NCBI GenBank assembly: GCA_035493955.1
Contig: DATJHI010000039.1
Span: 12,058-76,057, forward strand
DNA: 64,000 nucleotides
Direction: 5' to 3'
Source: NCED01 sp035493955
GTDB taxonomy: Bacteria; Pseudomonadota; Alphaproteobacteria; Caulobacterales; Caulobacteraceae
Positions 48,404 to 56,458 of the stretch are shown here, in pieces. Numbering within the stretch: position 1 is the first letter of the stretch; every line of letters begins with the position of its first letter. The position numbers and the translations under genes are program-made. Under the pieces are notes generated by a model, which was not told the origin of the DNA, did no database searches, and was given only the letters and a program-made list of their open reading frames with translations.

Positions 48404-49223
48404 CCTCGCGCCCGCGTCGGCCGCCCCCGCCGCAGGCGCTACCGCGCCGCAAATCCTCATGGAGGGACTGGGCAAGACGTTCGGCGGTTTCCAGGCGATC
48501 CGGGACGTCGACCTGCGCGTCGAGCGCGGGCAATTCTGCTGCATCGTCGGCCCGTCGGGGTGCGGCAAGACCACCCTGCTGCGGATCGTCGCCGGGCTTG
48601 AGACCCACACCTCCGGCCGTCTGGCCCTCGCCCATTACGACAAGGAAAAACCATTGAATTCAATGGTTTTTCAGGAGCAATCCATCTTTCCCTGGATGAC
48701 GCTCGAGGACAACGTGCGTTTCGGCCTTCGCATGCGCGGCCGCTCGCGGGCGCAGATGGCCGAGGTCGTCGACTACTATATCGACAAGGTCGGTCTGAGC
48801 GCGTTCCGGCGATCCTATCCGCACCAGCTCTCGGGCGGCATGAAGCAGCGGGTCTCGATCGCCCGGGCCTTCGCCAACGATCCCGAAATCCTGCTCATGG
48901 ACGAACCCTTCGCGGCGCTAGACGAGCAGAACAAAGCCCTGTTGCAGGAAGAGCTGCTCAAGATCTGGGAAGAGTCCCGCAAGACGGTCCTCTTCATCAC
49001 CCACTCCATAGACGAGGCCATCGTGCTCAGCGACCGGGCCCTGGTCATGACGGCCGCGCCCGGCACGCTGAAATGCGACGTGCCGGTGACGATCCCCCGG
49101 CCGCGCAACGTCTACGAACTGAAATCGGCGCCGGCGTACGGCCAACTGAGCACGCAGCTCTGGCGCGAACTGCGCGACGAAGTGCTGAAAGCCAAAGAGA
49201 ACAAGGAGGGGACCCCGTCATGA
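48393..49223 (+). CDS. SsuB/TauB-type ABC transporter ATPase
   Basis: This is a 276-residue ATPase of the nitrate/sulfonate/taurine group. Walker A GPSGCGKTT is at 53-61, the NSMVFQEQSIFPWMTLEDN Q-loop block near 89-107, LSGGM at 146-150 and Walker B LLMDE at 167-171. It overlaps the hydrolase gene before it and the permease gene after it (ATGA). A striking 26-base AT-rich perfect palindrome lies within codons 85-93. Confidence 0.9.
   Translation: MPADLAPASAAPAAGATAPQILMEGLGKTFGGFQAIRDVDLRVERGQFCCIVGPSGCGKTTLLRIVAGLETHTSGRLALAHYDKEKPLNSMVFQEQSIFPWMTLEDNVRFGLRMRGRSRAQMAEVVDYYIDKVGLSAFRRSYPHQLSGGMKQRVSIARAFANDPEILLMDEPFAALDEQNKALLQEELLKIWEESRKTVLFITHSIDEAIVLSDRALVMTAAPGTLKCDVPVTIPRPRNVYELKSAPAYGQLSTQLWRELRDEVLKAKENKEGTPS
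48646..48671. repeat. 26-bp perfect palindrome inside the ABC ATPase gene
   Basis: Two 13-base arms meet at GAA/TTC with no spacer; the left arm is AAAAACCATTGAA. It is strongly AT-rich in a GC-rich gene and uses rare codons (TTG, AAT, TCA). Confidence 0.8.
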
Positions 49224-50077
49224 GCCCGTCCGCGCTCCCGCCGAGCCCGCTCGCGCCGCCCCTCGAGGAACGGCCGCCAAGCCCGCCAACATCGGGCGGT
49301 GTGAGGTCGCGCGTCATGACCGAACGGGCCGTGAGCCTGCTGGCTCCGATCGCCCTTTTGCTGCTTTGGGAGGCCGTGTCCCTGGGGGGCCTGCTCGACC
49401 AACGCTTTTTCCCGGCGCCCACGTCCATCCTCAACGCCTTCTATTATCTGCTGTTCAAGGCGCCTCGGGACCAGTCGCTGCCCTACCACGTCCAGATCAG
49501 CCTCGGACGCGCGATCATCGGCTTCATACTGGGCGCGGCGCCGGCGGTCCTGCTGGGCGTGATCATGGGGCTCGCGCCGATCGTGCGCGCCGCGATCCAA
49601 CCTTTGATCGGAGCCATTTTCCCGATCCCGAAGGTCGCCATCCTGCCGCTGATCATGCTGGTGTTCGGCATCGGCGAGCAGTCGAAATGGGCGATCATCG
49701 CCATCGGCGTGTTCTTCCAGGTGCTCATCTCGACCGCCGCCGGCGTCGCCAACATCGACAAGATCTATCTCGACGTCGGCCGCAACTTCAAAGCCAGCCG
49801 GCTGGCGACGTTCTGGCATATCGCCCTGCCGGGCGCTTTGCCGCTGATATTCGCCGGTCTGCGCCTGGGTTGGGGCATCGCCCTGCTTCTGCTCGTCACC
49901 GCCGAAATGGTTTCGACGGACGGCGGCATCGGCTTCCTCATCTGGAAAGCTTGGCAAACCCTGGCGGTCGAGGACATGTACGTCGGCCTGGTCACGATCG
50001 CCTTCCTGGGCATCGTGTCGTTCTGGTTGCTCGACGCCGTGGAGGCGTGGTTGCTGCCGTGGAAAAAGAACACATGA
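49220..50077 (+). CDS. SsuC/TauC-type ABC transporter permease
   Basis: This is a 285-residue inner-membrane permease with about six helices. The cytoplasmic EAA-like loop is in GRNFKASRLATFWHIALPGALP, preceded by GAIFPIPKVAILPLI typical of the sulfonate/nitrate group. The N-terminus has a Pro-rich cytoplasmic extension. The start overlaps the ATPase stop. The adjacent binding protein suggests import of an organic anion. Confidence 0.9.
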   Translation: MSPSALPPSPLAPPLEERPPSPPTSGGVRSRVMTERAVSLLAPIALLLLWEAVSLGGLLDQRFFPAPTSILNAFYYLLFKAPRDQSLPYHVQISLGRAIIGFILGAAPAVLLGVIMGLAPIVRAAIQPLIGAIFPIPKVAILPLIMLVFGIGEQSKWAIIAIGVFFQVLISTAAGVANIDKIYLDVGRNFKASRLATFWHIALPGALPLIFAGLRLGWGIALLLLVTAEMVSTDGGIGFLIWKAWQTLAVEDMYVGLVTIAFLGIVSFWLLDAVEAWLLPWKKNT

Positions 50078-50157
50078 AGCCGTGTCCAAAGCGTTCGGGG
50101 CAGTCGCCGTCGGCGTCCGCAAGGCTTTCGGCCACCGCTTCAACAAGGGAGATCGCG

Positions 50158-51195
50158 ATGACGGGATCGATGACGGGTTTTGATCGCCCTTGGCTGCGGC
50201 GATGCCGGATATTGGCGACAGCGGCGTTTGCGCTTGGTCTCGCCATGGCCCCCGGCGCCCGGGCCCAGCAACCCACCAAACTCAAGCTCGGCGTCGTCTC
50301 CGCCCTGTTCGACTCCGGGTCCTTGATCGCGCTCGAAAAGGGCTACTTCCGCGAACAGGGGCTGGACGTGGAGGTCAAGATCTTTCCCGGCACGGCCGAC
50401 GCCAACCAGGCGCTGTCGATCGGCGCCGTCGACGTCATCGAAAGCGGCATCAGCCCGACGATCTTCAACGCCAAGCTTCGCCATATCGACATGAGCATCG
50501 TCGCGAGCGCGGGCGCCAATATGCCGGGACACGGAACGATCAGCGTCGTCCTGCGCAAATCCCTGGTCAAAAGCGGGCGCTACAAGGGACCGGCCGACCT
50601 GAAGGGCCTGAAGCTCTCGACGGGACTGGCCGCGCCGACCCAATGGCTGCCGTCGATGCTGGCGCACGACGCGGGCGTGGACGACAAGACGATCAACTTC
50701 GTGGCCCTGGGCATCGGCAACACCGCCTCGGCCATGGTCAACGGCGCCATCGACGGGGGCAGCGTCAACGAGCCCTTCGCGACCCTGCTCGTGGAAAAGG
50801 CCGACGGCGTCCGCGTCGCGTCCATGGACCAGAAATTCCCCAATTTTCCCGCCGGCTATCTGATCTACGGACCGACCTTGACGAAGAAGAACGTCGATGC
50901 CGGGCGGCGTTACATGGTCGCCTATTTCAAGGGGATGCGGGACTATCGTCTGGCCTTCGGTCCCCAGCGGCAGGGAACCGCGGGCATCATCGCCATCCTC
51001 AAGAAATACAATATCCAAATCTCCCCGAGCACGCCGTCGCTGGGCGTGTCGGAGGACTTGGCGCCGTCCTTCGCCTTCGTGGACAAATACGTCGACTGGC
51101 AGATCGCCAAAGGGAACATGCGGGTCAGGCAGGACCCCAAGACCCTGGTCGACGATCGATTTCGCCAATACGCGGTGCAGCAGTTGAAACATTAG
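50158..51195 (+). CDS. SsuA/NrtA-type ABC transporter substrate-binding protein
   Basis: This 345-residue periplasmic protein has a signal peptide (ATAAFALGLAMAPGARAQ) and the NMT1/SsuA-type fold: KLKLGVVSALFDSGSLIALEKG, YFREQGLDVEVKIFPGTADANQAL and GAVDVIESG. I chose the ATG at 50158 with AGGGAG upstream; an in-frame ATG at 50074 overlaps the permease stop but would lengthen the signal peptide implausibly. The ligand is probably an organic acid or sulfonate linked to the neighbouring hydrolases. Confidence 0.87.
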   Translation: MTGSMTGFDRPWLRRCRILATAAFALGLAMAPGARAQQPTKLKLGVVSALFDSGSLIALEKGYFREQGLDVEVKIFPGTADANQALSIGAVDVIESGISPTIFNAKLRHIDMSIVASAGANMPGHGTISVVLRKSLVKSGRYKGPADLKGLKLSTGLAAPTQWLPSMLAHDAGVDDKTINFVALGIGNTASAMVNGAIDGGSVNEPFATLLVEKADGVRVASMDQKFPNFPAGYLIYGPTLTKKNVDAGRRYMVAYFKGMRDYRLAFGPQRQGTAGIIAILKKYNIQISPSTPSLGVSEDLAPSFAFVDKYVDWQIAKGNMRVRQDPKTLVDDRFRQYAVQQLKH

Positions 51196-51204
51196 AGACC
51201 GCCC

Positions 51205-52020
51205 ATGCCTTCGGCTGATCTGAACGGCCAGACGATCTACTATGAGGACACCGGGGGCGATGGGCCGGTGGTCGTGTTCAGTCACGGCTTCCTGCTCGAC
51301 ACCGACCTGTACAGGGCCCAGGTGGCGGCCCTGCGGTCGCGTTACCGGTGCATCGTCTGGGACCAGCGCGGCTTCGGCCGCACCGGCCCGGCTCCGGAAA
51401 GCTTCACCTACTGGGACTCCGCCCGCGACGTCCTGGCGCTGATGGATCATTGCGGGGTGAAGACCGCCACCCTCGCGGGCCTGTCGCAGGGCGGGTTCCT
51501 GTCCCTGCGGGCCGCGGCCCTCGCTCCCGAGCGCGTCGAAGCCCTGGTGCTGATCTCGACGCGCGCCGGTCTCGACAACGCCGAGACGATCGAGGGCTTC
51601 CGGAACCTCAAGGCGGAATGGCAGGCCAACGGCTCGACCAACGTCGCCGACTTCCTGGCCGGCCTGCTGCTCGGCGACGGCGCCGACCGGGCGCCCTGGT
51701 TCGCGAAGTGGGCGGCGATGGAGCGCAGCGCCCTGGCCCACCCCCTCGACGCCTTGATGGATCGGGACGACTTCACGGCCCGCGCGTCCGAGATCGCCTG
51801 CCCCGTCCTCGTGCTCCACGGCGAGGCGGACCCGGCAATCGACGTCGCCCATGGCCGCACCCTCGCGGCCGAAATCGGGGACAACGCCGCCCTGGTCCTG
51901 ATCCCGGGCGCCGGACATGCGCCGCCCCTGACCCACCCGGAGGCGGTGACCGCGGCGATGGCGGATTTCCTGTCCCGCCAGGCCAAGGCGCAGGGGACGC
52001 GCCCGGGCGCCGGAGCCTAG
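51205..52020 (+). CDS. alpha/beta hydrolase
   Basis: This is a 271-residue hydrolase with triad Ser94 in GLSQGG, an Asp in HGEADPAID and a His in GAGHAPPL. SHGFLLD forms the oxyanion loop and WDQRGFGRTG the usual strand-loop. It resembles non-haem haloperoxidase or lactonase-type esterases. It begins nine bases after the binding-protein stop, so it belongs to the same operon and likely acts on the imported compound or its product. Confidence 0.87.
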   Translation: MPSADLNGQTIYYEDTGGDGPVVVFSHGFLLDTDLYRAQVAALRSRYRCIVWDQRGFGRTGPAPESFTYWDSARDVLALMDHCGVKTATLAGLSQGGFLSLRAAALAPERVEALVLISTRAGLDNAETIEGFRNLKAEWQANGSTNVADFLAGLLLGDGADRAPWFAKWAAMERSALAHPLDALMDRDDFTARASEIACPVLVLHGEADPAIDVAHGRTLAAEIGDNAALVLIPGAGHAPPLTHPEAVTAAMADFLSRQAKAQGTRPGAGA

Positions 52021-52035
52021 GAAAGGGTATCCGCT

Positions 52036-52401
52036 TCAGCCTGCCGCGCTGGCGGGAAACGGCCCGATCTCAAGGTTTTCCTCGAGCAGATCCGCTTCGT
52101 CGAAATGGCAGCGCGCGCCCATGCGGGCAAGCCCGCCGTTGGGCCGCATGATGGCGTAGACGCCTTGAGCCCGGTAACCGGTGTGCTCGATGAGCTTGGC
52201 GCAGATGTCCCGGACGCCGGCCGGGTAGATCTCGCCGCCGTCCGCGATCTCGCGCGCTTGCCGGATCATCAGTTCCACCGTCGAGAGAAGATCGGTTACC
52301 TGTTCTTCCCCGGCGGCCTTGGCCTCTCGCATGAGTTGCTTCGCACGGGCGCCCGGCGACGGACGTCCTTCGGCGATCAAGGTAAGTTGCGTCGGTGACA
52401 T
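52036..52401 (-). CDS. hypothetical protein, 121 residues
   Basis: A frame starting MSPTQLTLIAEGRPSPGARAK, with GGGGA upstream, encodes a mostly helical cytoplasmic protein (TDLLSTVELMIRQAREIADGG, AGVRDICAKLIEHTGYRAQGV). No family is recognised. The frame stays open far upstream over the MFS gene, but that part is a shadow. It converges with the hydrolase gene. GC-rich third positions support coding. Confidence 0.6.
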   Translation of the reverse strand: MSPTQLTLIAEGRPSPGARAKQLMREAKAAGEEQVTDLLSTVELMIRQAREIADGGEIYPAGVRDICAKLIEHTGYRAQGVYAIMRPNGGLARMGARCHFDEADLLEENLEIGPFPASAAG

Positions 52402-52647
52402 TGGCTTCCCCAATAGGCGCCATTTCGGCACGGCGTCGGGATCGCAGCCAGATTGGCGCCAAGCCCCCGCTGATATGGAGACCCTTTCAGGATTTCCCGT
52501 TGTGACGCACAGGCGGCCCCAATAAGCGCCAAGCTGTGCTTGGTCTGGCGGCAGGTATTGGTGCGGGATAAACGCGCCTGCTAAAGGACCTTGGCCGGCC
52601 AAGAGGCGATCGCCGAGTCGTATCGGCCGGCAGGGAGCGCTCCATCC

Positions 52648-53898
52648 ATGCCCAGGTGGTTTTCGGAACTTGGGCCATCCCAGAAAAAGACCTTCTGGGC
52701 CTGCTTTTCCGGCTGGGGTCTCGATGCGATGGACACCCAGATGTACGCGCTCAGCATCCCCACGCTGATCATGCTGTGGGGCATGAGCAAGGGCCAGGCG
52801 GGGCTGCTCGGAACCGTCGTGCTGATGATGGCCGCCCTGGGCGGCTGGTCCGCCGGCATGCTGGCGGACCGCTTCGGGCGCGTGCGGGTGCTGCAGGCCA
52901 CCATCCTCTGGTTCTCGGCCTTCACCTTCCTGGCCGGATTGACCCATTCGTTCGGCGAGCTGCTGGTCGCTCGCAGCCTGCAGGGCCTCGGATTCGGCGG
53001 CGAGTGGGCCGTCGGCTCGGTCCTGATCAGCGAAGCCGTCGGGCCAAAGGTGCGTGGCCGGGTCGTCGGCGCCATCCAGGCGGGCTGGGCCATCGGCTAC
53101 GCCATCGCCGTGCTGCTCTCGACCCTGCTGTTCAGCCTGCTTCCGCCGGACATCGCCTGGCGGGTGTTCTTCTTCATCGGCGCCGCGCCGGGCCTTTTGG
53201 TGCTCTGGATCCGCCGCAACATCGCCGACCCGCCGATCTTCGCGGGCCTCCGCGCCACCAGGGATCGCGCCGCCGGGTTTTGGACCATATTCGCCCCCGC
53301 CCACGCCTGGACGACCGTCCGCGGCCTGCTGCTGACCACCGGAATCTACGGCGGCAACTACGTCCTGATCACCTGGCTGCCGACCTATCTGCGTACGGAC
53401 CGGGGCCTGTCGGTGGTCAACACGGGCCTGACCCTTGGCGTGAACATCGCCGGCTCGTTCTGCGGCGCCTTCCTCAACGGCTGGATGGCCGACGCCTTCG
53501 GCCGGCGGCGGACCTTCGTCGTCATCGCCTTGCTGCAGGGCCTGGCGGTCGCGACCTACACCCTGGCGCCGATCGCGCCCATCACCGCCCTTGTCCTGGC
53601 CTTCGCCTTGGGAACGCTGCAGTCGGGCACGGCCGCCGGCACGGGCGCCTTCCTGGCGGAGCTGTTTCCGACGGCCATCCGCGGGAGCGCCCAGGGTTTC
53701 TGCGGCAACGGCGGGCGCGCCCTCGGCGCGGTCATGCCAACGTTCGTCGGCGTGCTGAGCGCCGCCATGCCCCTTGGCGTGGCCATGGGGCTGTGCGCCT
53801 GCGCCGCCTATGGACTCGTCGTGCTCGCGGCGCTGATGCTGCCGGAGACCCGCGGCCGGGACCTCGGCTCGCTCACCGTAGAGGAGCCCGTCCAATGA
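52648..53898 (+). CDS. MFS transporter (AAHS/sugar-phosphate cation symporter type)
   Basis: This is a 416-residue 12-helix permease. The loop 2-3 motif GMLADRFGRVRVL, the mirrored GWMADAFGRRRTF, and GLGFGGEWAVGSVLISE are typical of aromatic-acid/H+ symporters. The ATG with GGGAG upstream is used; a TTG at 52591 would add 19 residues. The stop overlaps the start of a solute-binding lipoprotein gene (ATGA), an unusual pairing. Likely substrate: an organic or aromatic acid. Confidence 0.87.
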   Translation: MPRWFSELGPSQKKTFWACFSGWGLDAMDTQMYALSIPTLIMLWGMSKGQAGLLGTVVLMMAALGGWSAGMLADRFGRVRVLQATILWFSAFTFLAGLTHSFGELLVARSLQGLGFGGEWAVGSVLISEAVGPKVRGRVVGAIQAGWAIGYAIAVLLSTLLFSLLPPDIAWRVFFFIGAAPGLLVLWIRRNIADPPIFAGLRATRDRAAGFWTIFAPAHAWTTVRGLLLTTGIYGGNYVLITWLPTYLRTDRGLSVVNTGLTLGVNIAGSFCGAFLNGWMADAFGRRRTFVVIALLQGLAVATYTLAPIAPITALVLAFALGTLQSGTAAGTGAFLAELFPTAIRGSAQGFCGNGGRALGAVMPTFVGVLSAAMPLGVAMGLCACAAYGLVVLAALMLPETRGRDLGSLTVEEPVQ

Positions 53899-54734
53899 TC
53901 GGCCGCCGCCCTCTCCTCTGCGCCGCCGTCGCGACCGCGCTGCTGCTGCTTGCGGGCTGCGCCGGCCCTCCCTCGAGTCCGCGCCCTTACCCGCCCCAGG
54001 CCACGGTCGTCGCCACGAACGCCGAGGTCCGCCGATCGCTTGCGCCGACGGGCAAGCTCCGCGTTGGCGTCTATGCGGGCGGGCCCACCTCCATGGTGCG
54101 CGATCCGGTCTCGGGCGAGGCCAAGGGCGTGGCCTTCGACCTTGGAAGAGAGCTGGCCCGCAGGCTCGGCGTGCCCTTCCAACTGGTCGAATTCGACCGC
54201 GTCGCCCAGGTCGTGGACGCGTTGCGGGCGGGAGCGGTGGACTTCACCATCACCAACGCCACCGCCGCCCGCATGCAGGACGCCGACTTCTCCGAACCGG
54301 TCCTCGACGTCGAGCTCGGATATCTCGCGCGCGCCGGCTCGCCCGTCGGAGCGATCTCCGACGTGGACCGGCCCGGCGTTCGCATCTGTGTGACGGAGGG
54401 GAGCAGTTCGCAGAGCGTGCTTTCGCGCCAGTTCATGCACGCGACCCTGGTCGCGGCGCCTTCACCGGCGGCGGCCTACGAGATGATGTCGTCGCGCCAG
54501 GTGGACGCCTACGCGACCAACAAGCCCACGCTGTTCGAGCTTGCCGACCGACTGCAGGGGGCCCGGGTGCTCAAGGGGTCCTGGGGTCTGGAACACATGG
54601 CGATCGCGATCCCGAAGGGGCGCGGCCTCGGGCTCGTCTATGCCCGCAAGTTCGCCCAAGACGCGAGGCAAGAGGGGCTCGTCCAGCGGGCGGTCGAACG
54701 GGCCGGACTGCGCGGCGCGGCCAACACTCATTAG
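53895..54734 (+). CDS. solute-binding lipoprotein (SBP family 3-like)
   Basis: This is a 279-residue lipoprotein with lipobox LAGC near residue 22. The mature domain has GKLRVGVYAGGPTSMV, GVAFDLGRELARRLG and ALRAGAVDFTITNATAARMQDADFSEP, matching bacterial extracellular solute-binding proteins of family 3. There is no matching ABC permease or ATPase; instead it is translationally coupled to the MFS gene. It may deliver ligand to a distant ABC system or act as a sensor. Confidence 0.85.
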   Translation: MIGRRPLLCAAVATALLLLAGCAGPPSSPRPYPPQATVVATNAEVRRSLAPTGKLRVGVYAGGPTSMVRDPVSGEAKGVAFDLGRELARRLGVPFQLVEFDRVAQVVDALRAGAVDFTITNATAARMQDADFSEPVLDVELGYLARAGSPVGAISDVDRPGVRICVTEGSSSQSVLSRQFMHATLVAAPSPAAAYEMMSSRQVDAYATNKPTLFELADRLQGARVLKGSWGLEHMAIAIPKGRGLGLVYARKFAQDARQEGLVQRAVERAGLRGAANTH

Positions 54735-54794
54735 CCAAGCGCATCTGGCAAACGCAGCATGCCGAGGGCGGGATCGCCTGGGAACAGGCCAGGG

Positions 54795-55199
54795 CTAAGG
54801 CCTGGCCTTGGCCGGAAGCGCCGCCACCTGGGCCGGCGTCAGCTTCTTGATGGTGTTGACGGGGATGCTCTGCGGGCCGATGGGGCTGCGCACCACCACC
54901 GTGGCGTCGAGGGCCGAGCAGATCCAATCGCCGCCCTTGGCCTTGAGGGCGATGCCCTGGGTGAAGGCGAGGTCCTGGCTCGGGGAGAACAGGGTCAACT
55001 GATAGACGTCCTTCACGCCGACCCGGATGTTGACCGTCTGGTCGTCGACCGCGGCGAAGCCGTCCACGTTGCGCGCGTAGAAGCACCCGGCCTTATCCCT
55101 ATTGGCGGGCTTGGCCGGGGCGGCGGCGGCCAAGTCCCCGAAGGCGGCGGCCAGGACGGCGGCCGTGAGCGCGGTCGTGATCACATGACGAAGTTGCAT
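54795..55199 (-). CDS. DUF6491 family secreted protein
   Basis: This is a 134-residue protein with a signal peptide (TALTAAVLAAAFGDLAAAA) and the DUF6491 pattern: CFYARNVDGFAAVDDQTVNIRVGVKDVYQLTLFSP, then ICSALD and a PVNTIKKLTPAQVAALP end. Two conserved cysteines may form a disulfide. The function is unknown; the family is common in Caulobacterales and sphingomonads. It converges with the binding-protein gene. Confidence 0.8.
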   Translation of the reverse strand: MQLRHVITTALTAAVLAAAFGDLAAAAPAKPANRDKAGCFYARNVDGFAAVDDQTVNIRVGVKDVYQLTLFSPSQDLAFTQGIALKAKGGDWICSALDATVVVRSPIGPQSIPVNTIKKLTPAQVAALPAKARP

Positions 55200-55432
55200 T
55201 TGCCATCTCCCTTCGATCGCTGGGGGCCGCAGCGGCCGGATGCGATCCTTCGCCCGGAGACCCGCGCCCGCCGGGCGCCGGACTTACCGATCTGACAAGT
55301 TGAACCGCGTGGGCGTTCACAGCAACCCGCGGCCGCCGACAGGCTGCTTGCGTCTTTGCCCAGCGGCGCCCAAGCTGGCCTCCATCGAGATCAAGTCGGG
55401 CTCAACCGGCGGCAAGGGAACGGGAAACGACC

Positions 55433-55885
55433 ATGGAAAGACGCGAGCTCCTGATGCTCGGCGGCCTGGCCTTAGCGGGCGCGACGGCGCCGGAAACGGG
55501 CATGGCCCAGATCCAGCCGTACAAGGGCTGGACCAGTTTCCTGCACGTGTGGACGGACGCGAACGGCGTCGGCCGCGCCGAGCACGTGCCGCTGGTCAAG
55601 GCGGTCAAGCCGATTCCGATCACCCAGATGTCCATCCGGCGCGTGGTTCCGGAGTTCATCGACTGGCGCCACCCCGCCGCCCCGCAATTCGTCGTCACCC
55701 TTGTCGGCGAGACCGAGGTCGAGGTCTCGGACGGCACCCGGCTGGGCCTGCCGCCCAGCCACCTGGCCTATCTGGAGGACATGACCGGCAAGGGCCACAT
55801 CACCCGGCTCAAGAACGTGACCAACCTCTACCTGCAGACCCCGCCGGGCTTCGATGTCCGGCGCTGGGCCAGCGGCGAAGCCTGA
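55433..55885 (+). CDS. Tat-exported cupin-like small protein, paralogue 2
   Basis: This is a 150-residue protein with Tat signal ERRELLMLGGLALAGA. It shares FLHVWTDANG, QFVVTLVGETEVEVSDGTRLG and LEDMTGKGHITRL...GFDVRRWASGEA with paralogues 1 and 3, but lacks the Pro-rich spacer after the signal. The stop overlaps the ATG at 55885 (TGATG), upstream of paralogue 3, so the pair is one operon arising from tandem duplication. Confidence 0.7.
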   Translation: MERRELLMLGGLALAGATAPETGMAQIQPYKGWTSFLHVWTDANGVGRAEHVPLVKAVKPIPITQMSIRRVVPEFIDWRHPAAPQFVVTLVGETEVEVSDGTRLGLPPSHLAYLEDMTGKGHITRLKNVTNLYLQTPPGFDVRRWASGEA

Positions 55886-55905
55886 TGAGCAGAGAGGAAC
55901 AAGCC

Positions 55906-56364
55906 GTGGAACGACGCGATCTCCTGAAGCTCAGCGGTCTTGCCCTGATGGGCCTGGCCTGCCCTCCGGCCGCCCTGGCGCAGAACGGCCCCCCTGCCGG
56001 CGACCTCGATCTGACCTTCCTGCATTGCTGGAGCGACGAGAAGGGCGAGACCCACGTCATGATCAGGCCGTTGGCCAAGACCGTGAAGCCGATCCCGCTC
56101 ACCGGCGACATGAACCTCCACTTCGATTCGCGCCCCCTCATCCCGCTGCACACCGCCCCCCAGCGGATGTTCGTCATCACCCTGCAGGGCGATTTCGAGC
56201 TCGAGGCCTCGGACGGGACGCGCCTGAAGGCGCCCCCGAGCGGCATATCCTTCGACGGGGACACCACCGGCAGGGGCCATGCCGCGCGGCTGAAGGATGC
56301 GGTGAACATCGACATCGGCGTGCCCGCGGACTTCGACGTGCTGCGCTGGGCTCGCGGGGAGTAG
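55906..56364 (+). CDS. Tat-exported cupin-like small protein, paralogue 3
   Basis: This is a 152-residue protein, closest to paralogue 1 (HFDSRP, PQRMFVITLQGDFELEASDGTRLKAP, DVLRWARGE). I chose the GTG at 55906, which has AGAGAGG upstream and gives the same MERRDLLKL start as paralogue 1; an ATG at 55885 overlapping the previous stop would add seven residues. The function is unknown. Confidence 0.7.
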   Translation: MERRDLLKLSGLALMGLACPPAALAQNGPPAGDLDLTFLHCWSDEKGETHVMIRPLAKTVKPIPLTGDMNLHFDSRPLIPLHTAPQRMFVITLQGDFELEASDGTRLKAPPSGISFDGDTTGRGHAARLKDAVNIDIGVPADFDVLRWARGE

Positions 56365-56411
56365 GCTTTCCCCCCTTCAGGTTGGACTTCGGCCTCGGGC
56401 GGTCGGGGCGG

Positions 56412-56435
56412 CGGCGGAGCACATCCGCTCCGCCG
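56412..56435. terminator. bidirectional terminator hairpin
   Basis: A 9-base-pair perfect stem CGGCGGAGC/GCTCCGCCG with loop ACATCC lies between convergent genes. No long T-run follows on either strand. Confidence 0.5.
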
Positions 56436-56458
56436 GCCTTTGCCTCAGCGGTTCGCCG

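Noticed and set aside
52036..53895. Minus-strand frame covering the whole MFS gene
   Set aside because: Only the last 121 codons (52036-52401) have a ribosome site and protein-like composition; the rest is a shadow of the MFS transporter.
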